From positions 1 to 36,775 of IMG/VR virus record IMGVR_UViG_3300022200_000014: 36,775 nt of DNA, one strand, 5' to 3'. Below the pieces are notes generated by a model. It was not told the origin of the DNA and searched no databases. It worked only from the letters and a program-made list of their open reading frames with translations. Positions 21,676-32,800 of this stretch are shown piece by piece. The position numbers were made by a program, and so were the translations under genes. This DNA comes from a virus. The stretch's first letter is position 1. Every line of letters starts with the position of its first letter.

Positions 21676-22236
21676 ATGAGAGAGACAAATGCAAATCTTG
21701 ATGAAGGCCGATCGCTTGCCATAGTTGCGGCGGTTTCTTCAATGGACGTATTAGACCGAAGGGCAAAACTAGGAGCGCTTGAATCTGCAATGCTTCAAGA
21801 GGACCAAGTTAACATCCCCGTTAATCATCGTTTTAGTGGTGGCATATACGCTCGCGAAATAACTATTCCAAAAGGCACACTGTTAACTGGTCGCATTCAC
21901 AAGTTTGATCACTTTGATATTATGCTCAGCGGTGATGTATCTGTATCAACCGATACCGGCGAGGTTAAGCGGTTAACTGGCTTAAATATTATGGAAGGTA
22001 AAGCGGGTAAAAAACGTGCAGGTTACGCGCATGAGGATACTCACTGGATCACTTTCCACTGTGCTGAAGAGCGCGACCCTACAGAAATGTATCAGTTTTT
22101 AACTTGTGGCTCGTTTGAAGAGCTCGAAGATTTTAACCTAAGACTAGAACAGGCAATGGCTAAGCTAGCTAATGACGAAGCCGTATTGACTGACATAGCT
22201 AAATCAATAGTGAATAAGGGGGATTTATGTCAGTAG
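21676..22236 (+). CDS. Cupin-fold phage protein (186 aa)
   Basis: Residues about 51-130 look like a small RmlC-type cupin: HRFSGGIYAREITIPKGTLLTG, then H75-x3-H79 in RIHKFDHF, and a second half ending D121-T-H123-W. A helical N-terminus (about 12-40) and C-terminus (about 145-180) surround it. I recall similar proteins of unknown function near tail genes of other phages. Histidines in cupin positions could bind a metal or sugar. P22 has gp14 in this approximate position but I see no similarity. It overlaps the next gene by 10 bases. Confidence 0.65.
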   Translation: MRETNANLDEGRSLAIVAAVSSMDVLDRRAKLGALESAMLQEDQVNIPVNHRFSGGIYAREITIPKGTLLTGRIHKFDHFDIMLSGDVSVSTDTGEVKRLTGLNIMEGKAGKKRAGYAHEDTHWITFHCAEERDPTEMYQFLTCGSFEELEDFNLRLEQAMAKLANDEAVLTDIAKSIVNKGDLCQ

Positions 22237-22916
22237 TTGCAGCGGCGGTAATTGGTAGCGCGGTTGTTGGCGCGTACTCGGCCAGTAAATCAGCAAAAGC
22301 GCAATCTAGCGCAGCACAACAAGGCATGGATGCTGAAGAGCGCATAGCTTATGAAAACAGAGAATTACAGCGAGAGCTAGCAAACCAGCAGCGTGAAGAT
22401 TTTGCACCGTGGCGTGATGTTGGTGCGCAGGCTTTAGATAAGATTTGGGCCGGCGTTCAGTCTGGCGAATTTCAAGTAGGCAATATTGATGTAACCCAAG
22501 ACCCAGGCTATCAATTCAGAATGGACCAAGGTGTTAAGGCTTTGGATAGTTCAGCGGCTGCGAGAGGTCTTTTACTTAGTGGTGCGCAACAAAAGGGGAT
22601 CGCCGAATACTCGCAAGGATTAGCTAGTCAAGAATACGCTAACGCTTATGCTCGCGAGTCGAACGAGAAAGCGCGTCAATTTAATATCCTTTCTGGCTTA
22701 TCACAAGGCGGTCAATCTTCAGCAGCAGGGCAAGCGCAAGCCACCAGCCAACTAGCGGCGACTGAAGGTAATATAATGTCGAACCTAGGTCAGACTATGA
22801 ACCAAGGTTATCAAGCCCAAGGCCAAGCGAGAGCAGGCGCTTATCAAGGCATGGCGCAAGCAACAAACCAGGCGGCACAAAACTGGTTAACTTATAAAAC
22901 GATAGGAGCGTCTTAA
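22227..22916 (+). CDS. DNA ejection (pilot) protein, P22 gp7-like
   Basis: A 229-residue protein with the signature of P22 gp7 / DNA transfer protein relatives: an N-terminal small-residue hydrophobic segment (AAAVIGSAVVGAYSASKSAKA), REDFAPWRDVGAQAL, and DPGYQFRMDQGVKALDSSAAARG followed by LLSGAQQKG. The second half is Gln/Ala/Gly-rich and low complexity. P22 gp7 (229 residues) is packaged in the head and ejected to help DNA cross the envelope. The family match is good; the ejection role is by analogy. Confidence 0.82.
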   Translation: MSVVAAAVIGSAVVGAYSASKSAKAQSSAAQQGMDAEERIAYENRELQRELANQQREDFAPWRDVGAQALDKIWAGVQSGEFQVGNIDVTQDPGYQFRMDQGVKALDSSAAARGLLLSGAQQKGIAEYSQGLASQEYANAYARESNEKARQFNILSGLSQGGQSSAAGQAQATSQLAATEGNIMSNLGQTMNQGYQAQGQARAGAYQGMAQATNQAAQNWLTYKTIGAS

Positions 22917-22917
22917 C

Positions 22918-23793
22918 ATGGCAGCTAATCAGTATGGCATTGACCTTGGAGAAATCTACCGCACTAAAGCAGCGGTTGAAGGTGCGAGAACCCAAAACAA
23001 ACTATCATCATTACAGCTAAGCGAAGCAGAGCGAGAAGTAGCCCAGCGTCCAGAACGTGAGCGACAAGCTAACGAGCAACGCAATATGTTAACCGGATTA
23101 AGAAGCAAAGCCGTTGGCGGTGATGTTGACGCACAGCAGCAGTTACTAGCTTTAGATCCTGAAGGCGGCGCAAGCTTTATCAATGCTATAGGAACTATGG
23201 ACAAAACAAAGCGCGAAGCAGTTAAGCGAAGTGTTGATGAAATGGGGCAATTAGCTGGCTACGTGCTTCAAGGCAAAACACCGGAAGAGCAAAGCAGACG
23301 TTACGGTCTGATGCGACAAGGCGTCTCTAAAGAGGTCCAATCTAAATTACCCGAAAGCTTTGATCCTAACTTTATGGAATTGTCACTATCAAAAGCTATG
23401 GCAATGGATAAGATTTTAGAAAATCCTAAAGTGATCAAAGTCGGTGGTGAGGACGTTGTTTATAAGCAAGGTCGTGAAATTGAGCGAGCAGCAACGCCAG
23501 TTAAAGCGGCAAGCGGAACAGGTAGCGATGAATTAAAATCAGGTGATGAAAGCTTGATGTATAAGCAATCGGTTGAATTGTTAGGCGGCTTATTCGACCA
23601 GGCCGGTAACATAACAAACCTTGACCCAACGGTTAGAGGCAAAATCCAAGCTATCACTACCGAAGCAACTAAGATATTTCGTGCTGGTGGCGTTACACGG
23701 TCCGATGCAGTTGCGCAGGCAGCTAGTAAATTCGGAGTGCAAGTTCCAACCGCTAACAATATGAGCGATAATGATCCTCTAGGGCTACGCTAA
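22918..23793 (+). CDS. Probable internal/ejection protein (P22 gp20 position)
   Basis: A 291-residue, charged and mostly helical protein (LQLSEAEREVAQRPERERQANEQ; TPEEQSRRYGLMRQGVSKE). It begins 2 bases after the gp7-like gene and is followed 17 bases later by the giant polyvalent protein, so it sits where P22 gp20 lies between gp7 and gp16. No clear sequence match to gp20 is visible to me. The helical, soluble character and position make a second ejection protein or chaperone of the giant protein likely. Confidence 0.6.
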   Translation: MAANQYGIDLGEIYRTKAAVEGARTQNKLSSLQLSEAEREVAQRPERERQANEQRNMLTGLRSKAVGGDVDAQQQLLALDPEGGASFINAIGTMDKTKREAVKRSVDEMGQLAGYVLQGKTPEEQSRRYGLMRQGVSKEVQSKLPESFDPNFMELSLSKAMAMDKILENPKVIKVGGEDVVYKQGREIERAATPVKAASGTGSDELKSGDESLMYKQSVELLGGLFDQAGNITNLDPTVRGKIQAITTEATKIFRAGGVTRSDAVAQAASKFGVQVPTANNMSDNDPLGLR

Positions 23794-23809
23794 TTTAAGG
23801 AGAACCGCC

Positions 23810-26800
23810 GTGAGCGAGTTCATTAAAGACTTCAGAATAAAGAACCCACAGTATAACGATATGGCTGATGACCAGTTGGTTACAGCCCTTCACACTAAAT
23901 ACTATTCAGACATTCCTATTGAGCAATTCAATCAAAAAATTGGCTTTCAGTCTTTACCTGGTGCGCTAGATGTTACACCGGTACAGGCTTATGTTGCACC
24001 AATCGAGCAAGATAATTCACCTTTTCAGGTAAATTCTTTACTAGAACAAGATAATTATTTACAACCTAATCAACAGATAGATGCTTACACCGGCGCAGCG
24101 TCAAAGCCTATTGAGCAGAAATCAATGATTGAGTTGATAGGCGATAAGCTTTCTGAAATTGGCGGCGGCATTGCTTCAGGTGTTGAGGGCGCATATCCAC
24201 AAGCTAAGCTTCAAGTGGCAGGATTAATGCAGCGCGGCGAGCCAATGACCGCAGAACAGTTTGAGCAGAAAAAGAATAATATCGGCATGGGTATGTTTAA
24301 TACCTATGACGACTATTTAAAGTTTGACCAGGTTAACAGACCGCTTTCAAATTTACTCGCAGACAAGGGCAAGCAGATTGCCACAGATACCCGCACAGAT
24401 TTAAAGCCTAGCCAGTTTGAAAAAGGTTCGCCAGGTTATTACTCAGAAGCCATTGCCGGTTCGGTGGTAAACATGCTGCCAACATTGGGCGTATCATTAG
24501 TTGGTCGCCGCCCTGATATTGGCTTGGGTATTATGCTCGCCCAATCAAAAGGTGGCGCGTATGAGTCCGGCAGACTTGAAGGCTTAACACCTCAAGAAGC
24601 CGACACGTATTCATCAATGATTGCTGCAGCAGAAGCAATACCTTCAGCTATTCCAGTAATGGCACTTTTAAAGCCTACTGGCAAAATCCTAACCGATATG
24701 GCTACAGCAGGCATTGCCGAAGCAGGCCAGGAAGGGTTAACCCAAGCAATTCAAGCAGGCATAGACAAAGGTTACATTAAACCTGATATGACTATGGCCG
24801 AAGCTATCGACCGCATTACAGAGGGCGCGATCATTGGCGCGGGTGCTGGTGCAACTATGTCGGTAGCCACTTCAAAGTTTGCCGACTCTATGAACGAGCG
24901 CGAAAAACAAAAGTTAATTGAAACACAGCTAGAAGCCGAATTTGATAAGTCGCTACCTGATGCCAATCAAGCGGAGCTAGATGCTATGTCGCCAGATAAG
25001 GCGCAAATCAAATCAACACAAGCAAATATTAACCAACAAAATCAAACGCTTGAAGCAAAGCGGCAAACGCCTGAAATGGTCGTTACCGCAAATATTGAAC
25101 CTCAAGAAATAGATAAGGCTAAGCCAGCACAACAAGAGCCGGTTGATTTCACTCCACCAGCTAAGGAAGCGGAAAAGCCAACTAAGCAACAAGTAACCGG
25201 TAAGCAAGTTGTTGAGGCGCCAATTGACGAGATAACCATTAGCAAAGACGTTCCACAGTTTAAAGAAGGTGCAAACGTTAAAGGTGTAGTTGAGCCATTA
25301 GGCGGCAAGTTTGAAAGAACAGGTGTAGCGCCTATACAAATTTGGGTTCGTGAAGATGGTCGAAAAGAAGTGATCAGCGGTCGCCACCGCTTAGACCTGG
25401 CCGAGCGAAGCGGCGAGAAGTCTATACCGGCACAATATCATTATGAGGCTGAAGGTTTCGGAGCAGATCAAGCGGCCGTACTCGATGCCATGTTAAATAT
25501 CCGTGAAGGTCAAGGAAAGGTAAAAGATTATGTCGATTTCATCAAAGCAACAAAACCAAGAAAAGCCGAAGCCGAATCACAAGGAATACTGGCAAGGCAG
25601 ACGGGAAAGCGGGCTTTCACAATCGCAACTGAAGGAAGTGATGCGCTCATTGCCAGCCACAGAAACGATCAGCTAACCGATGAAGCAGCCACAAGAATAG
25701 CCGAAGCAGCGCCGAAGAGTGAAAAACTTCAGGCCGTTGGCATAAAGGCTATTCAAGAAGGCAAAACGATTGCTGTAGCTGAAAACATGGTTAAAGCCGT
25801 TAAGTATATGGCAAGCGAATCATCACAAGACAGCGGTGATCTGTTTGGCTTTGATGACTCAGCAATGGTTGAGGCTGAAAAGCTAGCAAAGGCAGCAGCG
25901 AAAAAACAAGCTGAAATACAAAAGACCTTATCAGCGGTCCAGGGCGCGGCAAAAAACCCAGCGCTTGCGGCTAAAGAAGGAGTGGACGTTAAAGATCCTG
26001 AAGCGGTTAAGGCTAGGATTAAAGCTTTGCACGATGAAAAGCGCGAGTGGTCCAACTGGCACACTAACCCAGCGCTAGTATCAGAGCTAAAAGGCAGTGA
26101 CTTTAATTTATCCCAGGAAACTGAATCACAACGGGCTAGCCGTGAAAAGTCTGAAGCCGAAGCAAGTAAGACCATTGAAGCCGAAGCAAAGCAAAGCAGT
26201 GATATGTTTGAAGCCGACAAGCAAGTCGATGATTTTACATTAACAGGCTCAGACCGTTCGGCTGATGTTGCGGCGGCATCAGGCCAAACGGATATATTTT
26301 CACAGCCAGAAGTTAAACCGGAGCCAAAAAGCAAAAAGCTAACGCCAGAAGAACGCGAAGCGTTTATGGATAGCCTTGAAGAAACTCAGGCAATGATTGC
26401 CGAAGCTGGTAAGCGTGACAAAACTAACCCACGCTATAAGTCTTACCTTGATTCACTTGAGGAAGGCTCCGAACCTAGTAACCCTGATTACATGGCTTTC
26501 ATTGTAAAAATGGGTAAAGAATACCGTAAATCAAAAGGTTTGCGCAGTGATGCTGAAATAGGGCTGGACAAAGGTTTTACTGATTTTATAGCCAGCGCTA
26601 CCGAAAAAACCAGAACAGTAACCCAGGAAGATGTAAGCGACCAGGTACTTGATAGTTTTGAAACAGCGGAGCAGGCTAGAAAATGGCTTGCTAATAACGC
26701 AAAGGATCCAGTATTTAGAGAATTAGCGGAAAGCCTAACAAACCTTATACCTTCAGATATTGAGTTTACTCATTCAAAGGAAGAAGCTACCAGTAGCGGA

Positions 26801-29800
26801 AGGGTTAAAGGCCGGTACACTTACAAAGAGGCAAGCGGTAACGTTATCGATAACAGAGTCATCATTTACCCAAAGGGTAAGAATGAATCGACTTTAACCC
26901 ATGAGCTTATTCATGCCGCAACGTCTTACACTATTCGCAACCCTGAAAACGACACGCAAAAGAAAGCCATTAAGGATATTGAAGATCTAATAGTTCACAT
27001 TAATGCGCGTCAGTATCTTTTTGCTGAAGGCATTACAACAGAAGAGCGCAACTCTTTACGGTCCGGCCTTGGTAATGTTGACGAGTTTGTTACTCACAGC
27101 TTGACGCACCCAGCGTTTCAACGTGCGTTAATGAAAATCAAGCTACCAAATGACAATGAAACCGTATTCACTCGATTAGCTAAAGCGATTAAATCAATGC
27201 TTGGCATAAAAATGAGTGACGGCTATTTTGAGCGAGCTATTGCGGCTTCATCTAAGCTAATCGAAGTCACACCAGGCAGAGAAAAAACTAAGCTTGAAAC
27301 TGAAAAGTCTACCTTCCCAATCGCTAAGGCTGATCCGGATGCAGCAGAAGTTATCGGAGGCAATGAAAAAACAGATAGAAAGATAACAAGCGCAACATAC
27401 GAAAGGGCAAAAAAACGAACAGAAAAAAGCGTTGAGGGCTTTGTAAGTGGAAGCGGTTCTGGCGGGAATATTCCTGTTAAGTATAAATATGCTGAACACC
27501 CACTGGCTGCGTTTGATCAGTTTAAAGCATCTATAAGGAATCAAACCGCGACAGCAGATGAAATAAAATCAAGTGCAAAAGAGTTGGTTGATAATAAAGA
27601 TTCTGTTATTGCGGCTATGAGTGAAAGAGCGTTCACTAAAGCAATGCTTCAGGAGATCACACGTTCGCCACGTTCAGACCTTAAAAAACCTCAGATGGTT
27701 AAGCAGGCTTTCGAGTCCATGCTTTCTTCTCACGTTATGGCTGATGCAACCTTTACCATTTTTGGAGGCTCAAAGTCTTATGAAGAACAGATACTAGAAA
27801 AGGTAAATAACCAGACACAAGCCGATGTTGATAAAAACTACGAGAAGCAGCGCGAATACCGGGCAGAGCGAGCGAAGCAAAAAGAAACTTTTGTTAAGTC
27901 GCTTACTAACCCTGAAACGCTACCAGAGTTAAAAGAGTTTATTCGTGTTCGCGGCAAAGACAAGATGACCGCTGAGCAGCTTAAAACTTATGACGAGTTT
28001 GTTGCCGAATCAATGCGCGAAGAAGGTACGCCGGTAATTGTAAAAGGCGAAGCGGAAGCCATTAAAACCGAACGAGCTCAAACTAAGCACACTAAAACCG
28101 GTGATGATCTGTTTGTCGTTAAAATGGTAGGCCGTGTTGAGAAGGACCACTTCAGAGAATTGAGCGCAAAAGCCAAACAATTGGGCGGCTATTACTCTTC
28201 ATTTGCAAAAGGTGAAGCTATCCCAGGCTTTCAATTCAAAACCACTGAAGCGGCAGACCAGTTTGAACAGTTGTTAAATGGTGCTGACGTAGACAAAAGC
28301 AACTTCCAAGAAGCTAAGGCCGAAGTGAAGCAGGCTAAGAATGCCGACAAGCTTTTAGATATGGCTCAAAAGCTAGAGGATAAAGCTAACGAAGAGATTA
28401 ACCGGCCACGACAAGCAAACACAGCTAGACGCGCATCAATGGCGGCTGGTGGCATTGAGAGAGCCGAGAAGCAGTTAGCACTTGCTAAGACTGTTAGAAA
28501 CATTGCCATTAAACTTCAGGAAGGCACAACGGTTCACTTAGGCAAGCTAAGCCAGGTAACACAGCTTGAAGAGTTAATATCAATTCAAAACAGAGCAATC
28601 CCAAGCACAATGTACGAACATGGTTCATTTGATGGTTACTCTATTAATCGACCACTAAAAGACGGTGTGACGGTTGAGGATTACATTAACCTGGTTGAAC
28701 TGCCTGTTATCGAATTGGATAAAGGCATTGTTGGAAGAATTGCTGAATCGCTGAAGGGTAAAAAAGGTTATGCGCGTTTAGCGGCTGAACTTTCAAGGTT
28801 ACCACAAGGCAAGCGCGAACATTTATACAAACTAACCACTGAGCAAAGTGAAAAGATACTAGCAGCCAATAAAGCCGGTTTAATCGACACGCATTTAAGC
28901 TGGCTACCGGACCAAGTATCAACTCTTTCGCGTTTGAACAAATTGGGTATCACCACTGGCGAGCAGTTACGTGCCGCTATTCGTGAACTTGATTCTATGC
29001 GAGTGGCAAAGCGACAAGCTGATCCTATCAAAAAACTTGAGCGCGATTTAGTCGGTAAGAAAATTGAAGGCTTTTTTCCGACACCGACAGAGCTAGTTGA
29101 TCAAATGATTGATTACGCCGACATTCAAGAAGGCCATGAAGTGCTTGAGCCTTCAGCGGGTAAAGGTAATATTGCCGACCAAATAAAAGTATCGGCACCA
29201 AACGCCACACTTGATGTTGTTGAATACAACGCATCACTAGCCGCACTGCTTGAAGCCAAAGGTTATAACGTTGTAGGTAATGACTTCTTACAATACAAGG
29301 GTAAGCAGTACGACCGCATTGTAATGAATCCACCGTTTGAAAACTTCCAGGACATTGACCACGTAAAACATGCTTATGACTTATTAAAGCCTGGCGGAAA
29401 GCTGGTGGCTATTATGGGCGCAGGCGTTAAGAACTCGCGCAGCAAAGCGGTTGAGTTTAGATCATGGCTTGATGATATGGGGTCTTATATCGAAGATTTG
29501 CCAGAGGGCAGCTTTAAAAATGCTGAGCGCTCAACTGGTGTTAACACGGTAATGGTCACTATTGAAAAGAATGATGATAACACGCTTAGTTATAAAACAA
29601 CTGACAGCAAAGTTTCAAAGCCGTCAAAAACCGGTGAGCGCATTTTTAACGCGCCAGGCCATAACTATATTGGAATGTTTAGATCGTCAGGCGTACCGCT
29701 AAGACAAGAAGCGGTTACCATCGAAGGCCGCACGATTAGAGTGCCAGATAAACCGCAGCGCATTGAGCCGATAATGAGCAAGTTAATTGAGATTACCGGT

Positions 29801-32800
29801 CGCCGCATTTATTTCGGAAAGCTTAAAGGAAAATCACAGCAAGGATTTTACCGTCCTAATGTTGGCGAGATACGCACACGCCGCAAAAATGACATTGAAG
29901 TTTTAGCGCATGAAATGGCCCATTACTTAGATGTTTATTCAAACGTTACGCTGCCAAACTTCCAAAGGCTTTACAAGGAGGCCCGTTATAACAATGAAGT
30001 TAAAGCGCTCAGTTATACGGATGCAACGCCAAGACTTCAGCAGATTGAAGGCTTTGCTGAGTTTGTACGCCTATGGCTAACCAACTCAAACGAAGCACAA
30101 CTAAGAGCGCCAGAGTTTTACAATGCGTTTAATGAATTACTAGCCAGAGATAAAAAGCTATCTAGCAAGATGCGCGATATGCAAGAGCTTATGCACAAGT
30201 TCTACTTCCAAGGCGCAGACAAGTTAGGGCAGGCGTTAATAGGTAAGGATCTTTCATTTGGCCATAGATTTAACGAATGGAAATACCGCCGCGATTCGCG
30301 CATTCGTCAACAGTCTATTGACCGCTTTCATGCTGCTAGAAAGGTTGAGCAAGAGCTAACCCGTAAAATTGGTACCGTTGGCGAGTCTGCCTGGAAACAG
30401 TTACGCATTGCCAATGGTGGCGCTGAAGGGATCAGCGATTACATTCTTAACTATGGCACCGTTCAGTTTGATGAAGCCGGAGACTTGAAGCCAAGCGGAG
30501 CAAGCTTGCACCAGGTACTTGAGCCAGTTAAAACCATTACGGTTAAGCCTGAGCACAAAGGCACTCAAAAAATTGATTTGTTGATGCGTTACTTTGTTGG
30601 TCGCCGCGCTTTAGAGCTGCATCGTCAAGGCCGTGAAAACCTGATACCAAAAGAAACCGCTAAAGAGTGGGCCCGTCTGGGTTCGGATTATCCTGTGTTC
30701 GAAACCATTCAAAAAGAATACCAGGCGTTTAACGATCGCATGATGGACTTTTACGAAGAGGCCGGAATGATCACGGCTGAAGGTCGAGCTATTATGCAAT
30801 CAATGAACAAGGACTATGTACCGTTTAACCGTATACGTGATCAGTTAGCTGGTGGTAAAGGTGGAAAAGGCGCAGGTTTCCAAAAACTAAAAGGTGGTAC
30901 CGCAAACTTAAACGACATACTTGTAAACATTCAAGACGGCATTGTTGCCAACGTTCAAGCGGCATTAACTAACCGGGCTAAGCAGCGACTTTATCAATAC
31001 ATTTCAAACCATAAAGACGGTGCTATCTTTGCGACTAAAATATCAACCGACTCAAAGCCGGTTCAGGTTTACGCCGATGATATGCAGGCAAAGATAAAAG
31101 AAGTGTTAGAAAACAACGGCATACAGTTTGAAGGTGATTTAGATTTAGCGAGTAAAGACCTGCTTACATTCTGGCAGCATGGCGTGGCACCAAAATTAAA
31201 CGAGTCGGGTAACATTGTTGATTCAGTGATCATCAATGGCAAGCCGAAGTATTACGAAGTTCAAGATCCATTACTTCAAGAAATGCTTGTCGCTATGAAC
31301 CCTGAAAGCTATAGCTCGTTTATGAATGTGATGTTTGGCGTTAAAAACTTCTTTACCCGTTCGATTACTTTAGGCATTGAATTTACCGGCGCAAACTTAG
31401 TGCGCGATACGGTAGGAGCAACGTTCCTAAGCAAAAACCACTTTATCCCGTTTGTAAGTTCTTTCCAGGGAATGTACTCGTTTTTTGCTAAAGATAAGTA
31501 TTACCAGGACTTTATACGTTCAGGTGGCGGACACTCAGGCAGGCTTGAAGGCGCAACACGCGACAGCCAAGCAAGACGCAGAGTTAAGCTTGACGAGTTC
31601 GGCGTTATGACAGGGCCAGAAAGATTACTAAGCACAATCGATAACTTAGCCAGCGCTTTTGAATATGGCACACGTATCGGTGAGTTTAGGCTTTCAAAGA
31701 AAAGCGGTAAGTCAGATATGGACGCAGGCTTTGAAGCGCGAGAAATATCAACTGACTTTAGCGTACACGGCGCTAATCATTTCTTAACCGGCTACATTCG
31801 CACAGTGCCATTTTTAAACGCCATGGTGCAATCACAGGACCGTGTTTATCGTGAAGCATTGGTAAGTAAAAAATACAATGGCAACCCTACCGGTATGGCT
31901 ATGAAAGCAATGTTAGGAATTACTTTGCCAACGCTATTGCTTTACCTGGTGAACAAAGACGATGAAGATTACAAGGAGATCCCCGACTATGAAAAGCGCA
32001 CAAACTGGCATATTAAAACGGGTGAAGGTCAATTTGTAAAAATCCCACGCCCTTATGATGTTGGTTTTGTTTACGCGACAATGCCTGAGTTGTTTTTTAA
32101 GTATGTTGAAGATGATAAGGGTAAGGAGTTTGCAGAAGGTATGATCTGGACCATGACGCAAATGTATGGAATCGATGGTGTTCCGGCTGCTATGACTGGC
32201 TGGTGGGATATTGTCAGAAACAAAAAATGGACAGGTGCGCCGGTAATACCACAAGCGCTTGCTGATGTTGAAGCGCCAGAGCAATACTCTTCAAATACTA
32301 GCGAGACATTTGTTCGTATGGGTGAAGCGTTAAACCTTAGCCCAATCAAAGCAGAGCATATGTTTAAGGCGTATACCGGATACCTGGGCGGTTACCTATT
32401 GGCAGGCACAGATCATTTGCTTTGGAATAAGGATGAGTTTGGCGAGAAGCCAGAAAGCAAACTATCTGAAAACGTATTTTTGCGCCGCTTCCTTACGCCA
32501 GAAGTAAGACCGGCAACCGCTAACATGGAAAAGTTTTTTGAATTAAAAGAGAAATCAGACAAGATTGTTTCTACATTTAAACAAACCATTGACGTTCGCC
32601 GCGCTATCAAAGGTCAAAATGGTGAAGGCAAATTTAAGGATGATAGTTTCTACGGGTTAAGCGGAAAAGAGAAAGCCGTTTTATTTGCGCTTAATGACTC
32701 AATGAACGACTTGATTAAAATCATGTACGGCAAAGAGGGCATAAAGACAGCAGAGTTACAAATAAAGTATGATAAGACTTTAACAGGCAAGGAAAAGCGC

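Noticed and set aside
25753-26334. A 193-residue antisense frame in the giant gene
   Set aside because: Ser/Ala-rich shadow of the coding strand, with no convincing ribosome site.
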